From Eubacterium sp. (GTDB taxonomy: Bacteria; Bacillota; Clostridia; Lachnospirales; Lachnospiraceae): a stretch of 35,524 nucleotides of DNA. The notes under the pieces are model-generated. The model had not been told where the DNA came from. It made no database searches and saw nothing but the letters and a program-made list of their open reading frames with translations. A program made the position numbers and the translations under genes. Where the stretch lies: NCBI GenBank assembly GCA_022791495.1, contig JAAVZE010000075.1, forward strand, positions 1 through 35,524. Direction: 5' to 3'. This document shows positions 8,049 to 16,457 of this stretch, one piece after another. Within the stretch, counting starts at the first letter, position 1, and each line of letters begins with the position of its first letter.

Positions 8049-9464
8049 ATGAAGAGATTCGTATGTACTGTGTGCGGTTATGTGTATGAAGGGGAAAATC
8101 CGCCGGAGGAGTGCCCGGTATGCCATCAACCCTCATCTAAATTCCGTGAGGAATCAAAGTCTTTAGAGCAGAACAAACAGCAGGAGAAGAAATCCGTTCA
8201 AACAGCCGAACGGGAAAAAAAAGAAGATGTTTCCAATGCAAATCTGGATTATGATCCACAATTTTACCGGGTGGACGAATCCAATCGATATATGGAAGAG
8301 ATTCATCAGATGGCGGTGAGCGGCAGGTCAGTGAGCAGCTCTATGGCAACAAGGATGACGATGCCAGACTGGGATGATATTCTTATTCTTGGCGCCCAGC
8401 TGAATCCGCCTCCGCTGGATGAGGATGCTCCTGTGACGACCATGACGATTATAGGAAAGCATGCCAAACGTCCAATGATTCTTGAGAATCCTGTGTACAT
8501 TTCCCACATGTCTTTTGGGGCGATGTCCAGAGAGGTTAAGGTGGCCCTGGCAAAAGGATCTGCTCTTGCCAGGACAGCAATGTGCAGTGGAGAGGGAGGG
8601 ATTCTTCCAGAAGAAAAGGAAGCTGCACATAAATACATATTTGAATATGTTCCAAACAAATATAGTGTGACAGATGAGAATCTCAGGACTTCTGATGCCA
8701 TCGAGATCAAGATTGGCCAGGGAACCAAACCGGGGATGGGGGGACATCTCCCTGGAGAAAAAGTGACAGCTGAGATTGCTGAGCTCCGGGGGAAAAAACA
8801 GGGAGAAGATGTTCAGAGCCCAAGTAAGTTTCCGGAGCTGAACACAAAGGAAGATCTGAAAGAGATGGTGGATATGCTCAGAAACCGTTCCGATGGCCGT
8901 CCTATTGGTATAAAGATTTCCGCAGGACGCATTGAGCGGGATCTGGAGTACTGTGTATATGCAGAGCCAGATTTTATAACGATTGACGGAAGAGGAGGAG
9001 CTACCGGATCCAGTCCGTTTTTCCTCCGGGAGGCGACGAGCGTTCCGACGATCTACGCGCTGCATCGTGCCAGAAAATATCTGGATTCTGTGCACTCGGA
9101 TATTTCCCTGGTGATCACCGGGGGACTGAGGGTGTCTGCAGATTTTGCCAAGGCGCTTGCCATGGGAGCGGATGCTGTGGCGATAGCCAGTGCAGGGCTC
9201 ATTGCTGCTGCCTGCCAGCAGTACCGGATCTGTGGATCTGGAAGCTGCCCAGTGGGTATCGCGACCCAGGATCCTAAGCTCAGGGAACGGATGAAAGTGG
9301 AAGCGTCTGCACAGAGAGTGGCGAATTTTCTTAACGTATCACTGGCGGAAGTAAAAACATTTGCCAGGATCACCGGACACGCATCGGTGCATGACCTGAG
9401 TGTGGAAGATCTGGTGACGGTGAGCCGGGAAATTTCAGAATATACGGATATCCGGCATGCATAA
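8049..9464 (+). CDS. Rubredoxin-fused glutamate-synthase-like FMN/Fe-S protein
   Basis: The 471-residue protein begins with a short rubredoxin-like domain, Cys6-x2-Cys9-Gly-Tyr and Cys22-x2-Cys25, which would bind a single iron. A charged linker follows, then the FMN-binding synthase domain of glutamate synthase large subunit (GltB type). Seen in the latter: SHMSFGAMSREVK, GQGTKPGMGGHLPG, IDGRGGATGSSP, ITGGLRVSADFAKALAMGADAV and Cys389-x5-Cys395-x4-Cys400, the 3Fe-4S ligand spacing of the family. The N-terminal glutaminase domain and the C-terminal beta-helix domain are absent, so it is not a complete glutamate synthase. It probably moves electrons between the rubredoxin iron, the Fe-S cluster and FMN to an unknown substrate. 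ATG 8049 has AAGGAGAAAGGA upstream. The GH27 gene follows after 32 bases. Confidence 0.88.
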   Translation: MKRFVCTVCGYVYEGENPPEECPVCHQPSSKFREESKSLEQNKQQEKKSVQTAEREKKEDVSNANLDYDPQFYRVDESNRYMEEIHQMAVSGRSVSSSMATRMTMPDWDDILILGAQLNPPPLDEDAPVTTMTIIGKHAKRPMILENPVYISHMSFGAMSREVKVALAKGSALARTAMCSGEGGILPEEKEAAHKYIFEYVPNKYSVTDENLRTSDAIEIKIGQGTKPGMGGHLPGEKVTAEIAELRGKKQGEDVQSPSKFPELNTKEDLKEMVDMLRNRSDGRPIGIKISAGRIERDLEYCVYAEPDFITIDGRGGATGSSPFFLREATSVPTIYALHRARKYLDSVHSDISLVITGGLRVSADFAKALAMGADAVAIASAGLIAAACQQYRICGSGSCPVGIATQDPKLRERMKVEASAQRVANFLNVSLAEVKTFARITGHASVHDLSVEDLVTVSREISEYTDIRHA

Positions 9465-9496
9465 AACCATGGATTAGAATGAAAGGAACTGAAATA

Positions 9497-10750
9497 ATGT
9501 TGGAGTTAAATAAACCGCCGATGGGCTGGAACAGTTACGATTATTATGATACTACGGTGACAGAAGACCAGGTAAAGGCAAATGCGGATTATATGGCTGA
9601 ACATCTCAAATCCCACGGCTGGGAATACGTGGTGGTGGACATCGAATGGTATTCCTACGATGCCGGAAGCCAGCGGGACAAACATCAGTATATCCCATTC
9701 TGGGAGGTGGAGATGGATGAGTACTCCAGACTCCTTCCCTGTCCCCAGCGTTTTCCGTCTTCTGCCGGAGGACGGGGCTTTGCACCCCTGGCAGATTATG
9801 TACATGAATTGGGGCTTAAATTTGGCATTCATATCATGCGGGGAATTCCCCGTATCGCAGCCCATAACCATTCCAAAATTCTTGGGACAGAGCGCAGGGC
9901 CAATGAGATCGCAAGCCCCTATTCCATCTGCCCGTGGAACCCGGATATGTATGGGGTGATTCCGGGAGAAGAAGGGGCGCAGGAGTATTATGATTCTCTG
10001 ATGGCGCTGTATGCCCAGTGGGGAGTGGATTTTGTAAAATGTGATGACATCTGTCGCGGCGATGCGGAATCTGCCAAAGAGGAGATCGCGATGCTTCATA
10101 AAGCCATTGAAAACTGTGGCAGGGATATCGTTCTCAGTCTGTCGCCGGGACCGGCACTGTTAGAATGGGCAGAGCATTATCATGAAAATGCCAATATGTG
10201 GCGGATCACCGATGATTTCTGGGACCACTGGGACTCTCTCCGGGATATGTTCGACCGTTGTAGAAAATGGCAGGACCAGGTCCGGGACGGAGGATACCCG
10301 GACTGCGATATGCTGCCTCTGGGCTGGTTAGGAAAAGGTTTTCAGGATGAGAGGCAGACCAATTTCTCGAAGACAGAGCAGAGGACGATGATGACACTCT
10401 GGTGTATGTTCCGTTCACCGCTTATGCTGGGCGCGGAGCTTCCTAAATTGGATGACTGGACCTTATCTTTGTTGTGCAATGATAAAGTACTGGGGATGCT
10501 GGACAGATCAAAAGGGGCCAGGGAGATTTTCCGAGATGAGCGGGTGATCCTATGGCAGTCAGAGAGCACAGAAGATTCATCTCTGTATCTTGCGATATTT
10601 AATATCAGTGAGAATGAGGTGGCTGTGGCGCCGGAGGAATATCTCAGTCATGCATCCGGGACGGCAGAGGATCTCTGGGAGGGAGAGGCGCTTTCTCTAA
10701 ATGAGAAGAAAGAGATTCCAGCCCATGGCTGTCTCTTATTGAAAGTGTGA
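9497..10750 (+). CDS. Glycoside hydrolase family 27 (alpha-galactosidase-like), cytoplasmic
   Basis: A 417-residue GH27 enzyme, expected to remove terminal alpha-galactosyl (or beta-L-arabinopyranosyl) residues with retention. The N-terminus has the family PPMGWNSYD signature; DFVKCDD (178-184) supplies the likely nucleophile Asp183, and WRITDDFWDHW supplies the likely acid/base Asp240. FRSPLMLGAELP near the end is also typical. No signal peptide is present, so the substrate must be an imported oligosaccharide, though no sugar transporter is adjacent. ATG 9497 is preferred over an ATG at 9479 because GAAAGGA lies at the right distance before it. A beta-sandwich-like tail of about 90 residues closes the protein. 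Confidence 0.9.
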   Translation: MLELNKPPMGWNSYDYYDTTVTEDQVKANADYMAEHLKSHGWEYVVVDIEWYSYDAGSQRDKHQYIPFWEVEMDEYSRLLPCPQRFPSSAGGRGFAPLADYVHELGLKFGIHIMRGIPRIAAHNHSKILGTERRANEIASPYSICPWNPDMYGVIPGEEGAQEYYDSLMALYAQWGVDFVKCDDICRGDAESAKEEIAMLHKAIENCGRDIVLSLSPGPALLEWAEHYHENANMWRITDDFWDHWDSLRDMFDRCRKWQDQVRDGGYPDCDMLPLGWLGKGFQDERQTNFSKTEQRTMMTLWCMFRSPLMLGAELPKLDDWTLSLLCNDKVLGMLDRSKGAREIFRDERVILWQSESTEDSSLYLAIFNISENEVAVAPEEYLSHASGTAEDLWEGEALSLNEKKEIPAHGCLLLKV

Positions 10751-10824
10751 AAGGTGCGAAGTTTGAACAGCAAAGCTGTTCTCCATTCATGGATTGTTTG
10801 TGTTGCCTGTGGCAGGGAGGGTTC

Positions 10825-12597
10825 ATGGAACAGAGACTGAATAAGATCATCCAAGATTCTGAATATAAGATAGAAACAACAAATCGAAAAAGTAATATTT
10901 TGGGAATTGTAAAATTAGTATTATTTGCAGCACTGGTTTTTACCGGCGTCAAGTTATGCTTCACTTCTAACTATTTGGGATGGGGCATTTTGGCGGCGGC
11001 ACAGCTGGTGCTGTTTGTCTTTACTCTGATATGGCACAACCGGGTTTTGGAAGGGATTCAGCAGATGAAGGGCATCTGCGGTATAGCGAGCAGGGACAGG
11101 AAACGGCTGCTGGGAGATTGGCAGGAGGGGGAAGACGATGGGGGAGATCTGGCAGGGGAAGAGCATCCTTATGCAAGAGATCTGGATATCATAGGGAAAC
11201 GCTCTCTGTTTCAATATATAAATTGTACCCACACCTTTCATGGGCGCAGGAAATTGGCGGAGGATCTTCTCTCACCGGAGTATTCGATAGAGGAGATTGA
11301 AAAAAGACAGCAGATAATCTATGAGATCGGCGGAGATTATGAAGGGGCGGCCCATATGGAATACGTCTTTTCTCAGATTGATACCGGAGAGGAGACAGCT
11401 GAGCTTTTGGAGCAGCTAAAGGATCAGAAGCCCTTTTCTGGCAGCAAATGGTTTTCTGTACTATTGAATGTCATGCGGGGACTGACGATAGCTGCCTGCG
11501 GTTATCTGGTGTGCTTTCGCACAAATGCGGGATTTGCCCTGCTGGGGGCTCTTCTTTTTATCCAATTCTGTTTGTGGAGACTGGGAGAATATAGAACCCG
11601 GCATTATCTGGAACAGCTGCGCAGAGCTTCACGGAAGATTATGCCCTATAATCTGGCAGTCAGGGAAGTGCTCTCCAGGGAATTCACTGCGGCGAGGGGA
11701 AAGGAACTGCAGGGGATACTGGCGGAAGCCCAAAAAGGAATGGATGAACTGGCGCGTATTTCCAGGAATGTGGGTTGGTGTTATAATCTGCTTTCGGACT
11801 TTCTGCTTAATGTGATTTTTTTATGGAATTACAAGAATGCGTTTGCTCTGCAGAACTGGAAAAAAGTTTATGGAGAAAAGGCGGAAGATTGGTTTGGAGC
11901 ACTGGGAGAGATGGAGTGTTATCTAAGTTTTGCCAATCTGCTACGTAGCTGCAGCCAGATGTGTGCGCCGGAAGTGACAAAAGAAAATAAAGGTTTTCGC
12001 GGGGTAAAACTGGGACATCCGCTGCTGTCCAATAAGGACCGGGTATGCAATGATTTTGAGATGGAGGATGGCATTGTGATCCTTTCCGGCTCTAATATGT
12101 CTGGGAAGAGCACGTTTATGCGCGCCGTGGGTATCAATATGGTTTTGGCCAGGGCGGGTAGCTGGGTGTGTGCGGAAGCTGTGAGCTGTGGCCGTCCCCG
12201 GATCATGACCTCTATGCGGATCGTGGACCGCACTACGGAGGGAATCTCTACATTTTATTCTGAACTGCTCCGGATCCGCCAGATCATCGATGCGGCGGGG
12301 GAAGATGAACCGGTATATTTTCTGATCGATGAGATCTTTCGAGGGACGAATTCCGTGGACCGAAGAAAGGGAGCCGAGGGCGTCATACAAAAGCTTTGCC
12401 AGCAGGGGTGCTGCGGTATAATTACGACCCATGACCTTGAGATCTGTGAAAAACAAAAGGGAACCGAGGGAATAAAAAATTACAGTTTCTGTGAAGAATA
12501 TCATGATGGTGAGATGTATTTTACCTATACGCTTCAGCAAGGGGTGGCCAAGACAACAAATGGAGAATTTTTACTAAAAAAGGTGGGAATTCTGTAG
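10825..12597 (+). CDS. MutS-like ATPase with N-terminal membrane segments
   Basis: The 590-residue protein keeps the MutS clamp/ATPase half (domains III-V) but no mismatch-recognition domain. The ATPase region has Walker A GSNMSGKST (residues 422-430), Walker B VYFLIDEIFRGTNS and the downstream TTHD switch. The N-terminal third carries two hydrophobic helices (about residues 30-70) and two more around 210-260, so it is likely membrane-attached. This architecture is known in MutS-related proteins of anaerobes, but their role is not established; a role in ordinary mismatch repair is unlikely. ATG 10825 with AGGGAGG upstream is preferred over the in-frame start at 10747, which nearly abuts the GH27 stop and lacks a ribosome site. 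Confidence 0.85.
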   Translation: MEQRLNKIIQDSEYKIETTNRKSNILGIVKLVLFAALVFTGVKLCFTSNYLGWGILAAAQLVLFVFTLIWHNRVLEGIQQMKGICGIASRDRKRLLGDWQEGEDDGGDLAGEEHPYARDLDIIGKRSLFQYINCTHTFHGRRKLAEDLLSPEYSIEEIEKRQQIIYEIGGDYEGAAHMEYVFSQIDTGEETAELLEQLKDQKPFSGSKWFSVLLNVMRGLTIAACGYLVCFRTNAGFALLGALLFIQFCLWRLGEYRTRHYLEQLRRASRKIMPYNLAVREVLSREFTAARGKELQGILAEAQKGMDELARISRNVGWCYNLLSDFLLNVIFLWNYKNAFALQNWKKVYGEKAEDWFGALGEMECYLSFANLLRSCSQMCAPEVTKENKGFRGVKLGHPLLSNKDRVCNDFEMEDGIVILSGSNMSGKSTFMRAVGINMVLARAGSWVCAEAVSCGRPRIMTSMRIVDRTTEGISTFYSELLRIRQIIDAAGEDEPVYFLIDEIFRGTNSVDRRKGAEGVIQKLCQQGCCGIITTHDLEICEKQKGTEGIKNYSFCEEYHDGEMYFTYTLQQGVAKTTNGEFLLKKVGIL

Positions 12598-12633
12598 GAA
12601 GATAATGGAATCTGATTTTTTTTCCAAATCCTC

Positions 12634-12662
12634 TTTACATCTATTCCGGGGAGTGATATGAT
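12634..12662 (+). promoter_or_regulatory. nrdD promoter
   Basis: TTTACA (12634-12639), 17-base spacer, TATGAT (12657-12662). The predicted start near 12669 falls inside the first NrdR box, the expected arrangement for repression. Confidence 0.65.
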
Positions 12663-12665
12663 AGA

Positions 12666-12712
12666 ACACAACATCTTGTGTTTGAAGGTAAAAGAAATAC
12701 TATATTCAGTTG
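12666..12712 (+). promoter_or_regulatory. Tandem NrdR boxes upstream of nrdD
   Basis: Box 1 (12666-12681, ACACAACATCTTGTGT) matches 14 of 16 positions of the NrdR consensus acaCwAtATaTwGtgt. Box 2 (12697-12712, ATACTATATTCAGTTG) matches 11 of 16. They start 31 bases apart, about three helical turns, the usual spacing for cooperative NrdR binding. NrdR is the nucleotide-sensing repressor of ribonucleotide reductase genes. Confidence 0.8.
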
Positions 12713-12739
12713 TTAAGAAGGATTGGAGAAATTGTAATC

Positions 12740-14917
12740 ATGAGTAGGACAAGGGTTATCAAGCGAAATGGAGAAGAAGTAGAATTTAATCCAGAGAAGA
12801 TCAGCAATGCGATCCAGAAAGCGAATAAAGAGGTGGAGGAACACAAAAGCCTGTCGCTGCTTCAGATCGCAGATGTGACGAACCGGGTATCGGATCAAAT
12901 TGAAAGCGCTTCCCACGCTGTCAACGTGGAAAGTATACAGGATATGGTAGAGGTGGGAATCATGCAGGAGGGCGGTTATGAGATCGCCCAGAAGTATGTG
13001 CGTTACCGTTACCAGCGAGAGATCGCCAGAAAAGCAAATACGACGGACAGCGAGATCCTGTCTCTCATTGAGTGTAATAACGAAGAAGTCAATCAGGAAA
13101 ATTCCAATAAAGATGCCAGCATCAATTCAACACAGCGGGATTATATGGCGGGGCAGGTCAGCAAGGATCTGACGATGCGTCTTCTGCTGCCGAAGGAAAT
13201 CGTGGACGCCCACAAGGAGGGCATCATTCATTTTCATGATTCGGATTATTATGCCCAGAAGGAACATAACTGTGATCTGATCAATCTGGAGGATATGCTT
13301 CAGAATGGTACGGTGATCAGTGATACCTTGATCGAAAAACCACATTCCTTTTATACGGCATGTAATGTGACCACCCAGATCGTGGCGCAGGTGGCGAGCA
13401 ACCAGTACGGCGGACAATCTTTTTCCTTAGCTCATCTGGCTCCTTTTGTGGATATCAGCCGCAGGAAGCTGAGAAAGGAAGTGCGAGAGGAATTTGAGTC
13501 CCTGGGTCTTTCTTCCAATGACGCGAAATTAGAGGAAATTGTAAAGAAGAGGCTTGCTGATGAGATCAAGCGGGGGATCCAGACGATCCAGTATCAGTTA
13601 ATCACGTTAATGACCTGTAACGGACAGGCGCCTTTTGTTACGATGTTTATGTATCTGGACGAGGTGGAGGGACAGACCCGCCACGATCTGGCGCTGTTGA
13701 TTGAAGAGGTACTGGGACAGCGGATCCAGGGAGTAAAGAATGAAAAAGGGGTGTGGATCACACCGGCATTTCCGAAGCTGATCTATGTACTGGATGAGGA
13801 TAATATCAAAGAGGATTCTGAGTTCTGGTATCTGACGGAGCTGGCAGCGAAGTGTACAGCAAAACGAATGGTGCCGGATTATATATCTGCCAAAGTGATG
13901 CGTCAGCTAAAGCAGGGGGATGTGTATACCTGCATGGGCTGCCGTTCATTCCTGACAGTGGAGGACGGACAGAGAAATCCAGACGGAAGCCATAAATATT
14001 ATGGCCGGTTTAATCAGGGAGTTGTGACGATAAATCTTGTGGATGTGGCATGTTCTTCTTATGGAGATATGGATAAGTTCTGGAAAATATTAGATGAGAG
14101 GCTGGAGCTGTGCCACCGGGCGCTGCGTTGTCGTCATGAAAGGTTAAAGGGAACAGTATCAGATGTGGCGCCGATCTTATGGCAGCACGGGGCACTGGCA
14201 CGGCTGGATAAGGGAGAAAAAATCGATAAACTGCTGTATGATGGATATTCAACTATTTCCCTTGGCTATGCGGGACTGTATGAGATGTGTGTGCGGATGA
14301 CGGGAAAATCCCACACGGATCCAGAAGCAAGGGATTTTGCCCTGGCGGTGATGAAGCGGCTGAATGATAAGTGCGGGGAGTGGAAGGTGCAGGAGCATAT
14401 CAGTTATTCCGTATATGGAACACCGATGGAGTCTACCACCTATAAGTTTGCCAAGTGCCTGCAGAAACGTTTCGGCGTGATCCAGGGTGTATCCGATAAA
14501 AATTATATCACCAACAGTTATCATATCCATGTGACGGAAGAAATCGATGCCTTCAGCAAACTCAGTTTTGAATCTGAGTTTCAGAAGCTGTCACCGGGAG
14601 GGGCGATCAGCTATGTAGAGGTGCCGAATATGCAGGATAATATTCCCGCTGTCATTTCTGTAATGCGTCATATTTATGATAATATCATGTATGCGGAGTT
14701 GAATACAAAGAGCGATTTTTGTGAGGAATGCGGTTATTCCGGCGAAGTGGTGGTCAAAGAGGATGAATCCGGAAAGCTTATGTGGCAGTGTCCGAACTGT
14801 GGCTGCCACGACCAAACGAAACTTTTTGTAGCCAGGCGAACCTGTGGATATATTGGAACCCAGTTCTGGAACCAGGGGCGCACCCAGGAGATCAGAGACC
14901 GGGTGCTTCACCTGTAA
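12740..14917 (+). CDS. nrdD: Anaerobic ribonucleoside-triphosphate reductase (class III)
   Basis: The oxygen-sensitive glycyl-radical enzyme that converts ribonucleoside triphosphates to deoxyribonucleotides during anaerobic growth. Seen in 725 residues: an N-terminal ATP-cone (VIKRNGEEVEFNPEKISNAI) for allosteric control; central catalytic segments including CNGQAPFVTMFMYL and CMGCRSFL; a C-terminal zinc ribbon with CEEC and CPNC pairs; and the glycyl-radical loop RRTCGYIG with Gly703 as the likely radical site. ATG 12740 is preferred over an upstream in-frame start because it begins the conserved MSRTRVIKRNG and has TTGGAGA before it. Expression is probably NrdR-controlled (see the paired boxes). 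The activase gene nrdG, often adjacent, is not in this window. The last 26 bases overlap the 3' end of thiM on the opposite strand. Confidence 0.96.
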   Translation: MSRTRVIKRNGEEVEFNPEKISNAIQKANKEVEEHKSLSLLQIADVTNRVSDQIESASHAVNVESIQDMVEVGIMQEGGYEIAQKYVRYRYQREIARKANTTDSEILSLIECNNEEVNQENSNKDASINSTQRDYMAGQVSKDLTMRLLLPKEIVDAHKEGIIHFHDSDYYAQKEHNCDLINLEDMLQNGTVISDTLIEKPHSFYTACNVTTQIVAQVASNQYGGQSFSLAHLAPFVDISRRKLRKEVREEFESLGLSSNDAKLEEIVKKRLADEIKRGIQTIQYQLITLMTCNGQAPFVTMFMYLDEVEGQTRHDLALLIEEVLGQRIQGVKNEKGVWITPAFPKLIYVLDEDNIKEDSEFWYLTELAAKCTAKRMVPDYISAKVMRQLKQGDVYTCMGCRSFLTVEDGQRNPDGSHKYYGRFNQGVVTINLVDVACSSYGDMDKFWKILDERLELCHRALRCRHERLKGTVSDVAPILWQHGALARLDKGEKIDKLLYDGYSTISLGYAGLYEMCVRMTGKSHTDPEARDFALAVMKRLNDKCGEWKVQEHISYSVYGTPMESTTYKFAKCLQKRFGVIQGVSDKNYITNSYHIHVTEEIDAFSKLSFESEFQKLSPGGAISYVEVPNMQDNIPAVISVMRHIYDNIMYAELNTKSDFCEECGYSGEVVVKEDESGKLMWQCPNCGCHDQTKLFVARRTCGYIGTQFWNQGRTQEIRDRVLHL

Positions 14918-15713
14918 ACTGTCTGCTGATCTCATCGATGAGATACATTCGGAAGGACATCGTTCCCCCATCAGCAGCCTGGATTTTCCGGGCTGCTTTT
15001 TCTGCGGCAAGGTTCATCTGACGAACTGCAGTACAGACCGCACTCCAATGGTCTTCAGGGTTCGCTGCCATACACAGGCAGATCAGTTCGGTAAGCATAC
15101 AGCCGCTGCCGGTGATCCGGGCGGAGAGAGGAGAGCCTCCCCGGATCATTTCGCATTGGTCCCGGTGTACCACCAGATCCTCTTTTCCAGAAACCACGAT
15201 AAGGGCCTCCGTATGCCGGGATAGACAGCGGGCGTTCTCAAGGCAGGTCTCCAGATTTTTCTCCTGCATGATCTCTGATTCCGGGGCATCTACAAAAGAT
15301 TCTGCAGTGTCTCCCGAATTAGTGAGGAGATCGGAAAGAGTGCTGATCTCAGAGGCGTTGCCCCGGATGGCGGAAAAACGCAGTTCTGACAAAAGACGCT
15401 GACAGGCATTTTTACGGAGAGAAGTGGCACCGGCAGCCACCGGATCCAGGACGACAGGATGTCCCAGGCAGTTGGCCTCTCTTCCTGCCGCCAGCATCGC
15501 TTCCAGCGAGGAAACTGCCCCCAGATTCAGTACAAGACCATCGCAGTGGGCGGTCATCTCAGCAGCTTCCGCCGGATCGGATGCCATCGTGGCATGCCCA
15601 CCGGCTGCCAGAAGGATATTGGCACAGTCGTTGATGGTGATGGTATTTGTTATGGAGTGAATCTTTGGCTCCATTATATTGATATTTTTTATGATCACAT
15701 TTTCCTCAATCAT
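14892..15713 (-). CDS. thiM: Hydroxyethylthiazole kinase
   Basis: Phosphorylates 4-methyl-5-(2-hydroxyethyl)thiazole in the thiamine salvage pathway. Seen in 273 residues: HSITNTITINDCANILLAAG near the N-terminus, the LVLNLGAVS strand, HPVVLDPVAAGATSLR and the phosphate-binding anion hole ITGSGCMLT, all characteristic of ThiM. The frame is open far upstream (to about 16184), but that part only shadows thiW. The real start is the ATG at 15713, with GGGAGA before it, overlapping the thiW stop as ATGA, which indicates translational coupling. The 3' end overlaps nrdD tail-to-tail by 26 bases. Confidence 0.95.
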   Translation of the reverse strand: MIEENVIIKNINIMEPKIHSITNTITINDCANILLAAGGHATMASDPAEAAEMTAHCDGLVLNLGAVSSLEAMLAAGREANCLGHPVVLDPVAAGATSLRKNACQRLLSELRFSAIRGNASEISTLSDLLTNSGDTAESFVDAPESEIMQEKNLETCLENARCLSRHTEALIVVSGKEDLVVHRDQCEMIRGGSPLSARITGSGCMLTELICLCMAANPEDHWSAVCTAVRQMNLAAEKAARKIQAADGGTMSFRMYLIDEISRQFTGEAPGL

Positions 15714-16201
15714 TGTAACATCTCCCGTATTTTCGATAATGAACCGGATCTTTTTAAAAGGATCAATATGGCATATCCCAGAAATGCCCCGGTGATGCAG
15801 GCAGGCATAAACAGCGGAATATAGTAGAAAGGGGTGGAGAGTTTTATGCCAAAGCCATATTTCATGACATAATAACTCAAAAGGGCACTGATCAGTCCAG
15901 TACCGATGATCTCCCCAGCCACCGCCAGAATCATTTTCTTTGATATGATGTAAAAAAGTCCCGATAACAGAGCGCCTATGACGGCCCCGATGATGGCAGT
16001 AACAGGCCTGCCAGTCAGAAGCATTCTCATACACCCAGTGATCAGTGCAGAGATAAATCCATAAACCGGACCGAGCATCACCGCGCAGATCACATTGCAG
16101 CAGTGCTGAAATGGCACGACAAAAGGAAAAGATACGAAGGTTGACAGGATAAAGCTGATACAGGACATAAATGCGGTAAAACAAGATTTTTTTAGATTCA
16201 T
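15710..16201 (-). CDS. thiW: ThiW, ECF transporter substrate-binding subunit for the thiazole precursor
   Basis: A 163-residue, highly hydrophobic S component of an energy-coupling-factor transporter, with about five to six membrane helices and the ThiW-type FVSFPFVVPFQHCCNVICAVMLG segment. ThiW is the predicted importer of hydroxyethylthiazole, which ThiM then phosphorylates. The energising EcfA/EcfT module is not in the window and is presumably shared. ThiW and thiM form a two-gene operon read from a promoter at 16281-16309. The start at 16201 has a CGGAGAA ribosome site. Confidence 0.92.
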   Translation of the reverse strand: MNLKKSCFTAFMSCISFILSTFVSFPFVVPFQHCCNVICAVMLGPVYGFISALITGCMRMLLTGRPVTAIIGAVIGALLSGLFYIISKKMILAVAGEIIGTGLISALLSYYVMKYGFGIKLSTPFYYIPLFMPACITGAFLGYAILILLKRSGSLSKIREMLQ

Positions 16202-16252
16202 TGGTTATTCTCCGTTCTGACCAGTTCTGGTTTTGTGTCGTTTGACTAGCTT

Positions 16253-16274
16253 GACGGTGCGAACTTGCACTGTC
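16253..16274 (-). promoter_or_regulatory. Inverted repeat at the predicted thiW transcription start (operator or 5' hairpin)
   Basis: On the minus strand GACAGTGC, a six-base spacer and GCACCGTC form an imperfect 8-base inverted repeat with one G-T pair. Given the -10 box at 16281-16286, transcription would start at about 16274, so the repeat spans +1 to +22. It could be a repressor site or a 5'-terminal RNA hairpin. A second short palindrome, ACCAGAACTGGT, follows at 16220-16231. The conserved TPP-riboswitch elements are not recognisable in this leader. Confidence 0.5.
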
Positions 16275-16280
16275 GTGCTA

Positions 16281-16309
16281 AGTATAACAGAAAAACCTTC
16301 TGGAATCAA
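16281..16309 (-). promoter_or_regulatory. thiW-thiM promoter
   Basis: On the minus strand TTGATT (16309-16304), 17-base spacer, TATACT (16286-16281). It diverges from the restriction-system promoter at 16339-16367. Confidence 0.7.
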
Positions 16310-16338
16310 ATCCGAAAAGCTGCGGCAGGAAACAACAA

Positions 16339-16367
16339 TTGAGAACATGGGGTAGATGTGGTATACT
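16339..16367 (+). promoter_or_regulatory. Promoter of restriction system 2
   Basis: TTGAGA (16339-16344), 17-base spacer, TATACT (16362-16367), about 90 bases before the first methylase gene. Confidence 0.65.
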
Positions 16368-16457
16368 TTATTGTAAAGGGCAGGGCACGAAGCAATCGAC
16401 TTTTACCGCTGAAAGCTGCATGGGGTTTAAGAAAGAACATAGTAAGAGGTAATTCAA

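Noticed and set aside
8328-9095. Long minus-strand frame inside the glutamate-synthase-like gene.
   Set aside because: Composition is that of an antisense shadow, no ribosome site or family motif, fully inside a confident gene.
14892-16184. One long minus-strand frame reading as a 430-residue protein.
   Set aside because: Only the part after 15713 is ThiM; the earlier part shadows thiW in another frame, and the ThiM start has its own ribosome site and an ATGA overlap with the thiW stop.
16202-16320. TPP riboswitch before thiW.
   Set aside because: The conserved CUGAGA and GGGUAAUACCAGCGUAGGGA-type elements are not present, and the leader is too short.
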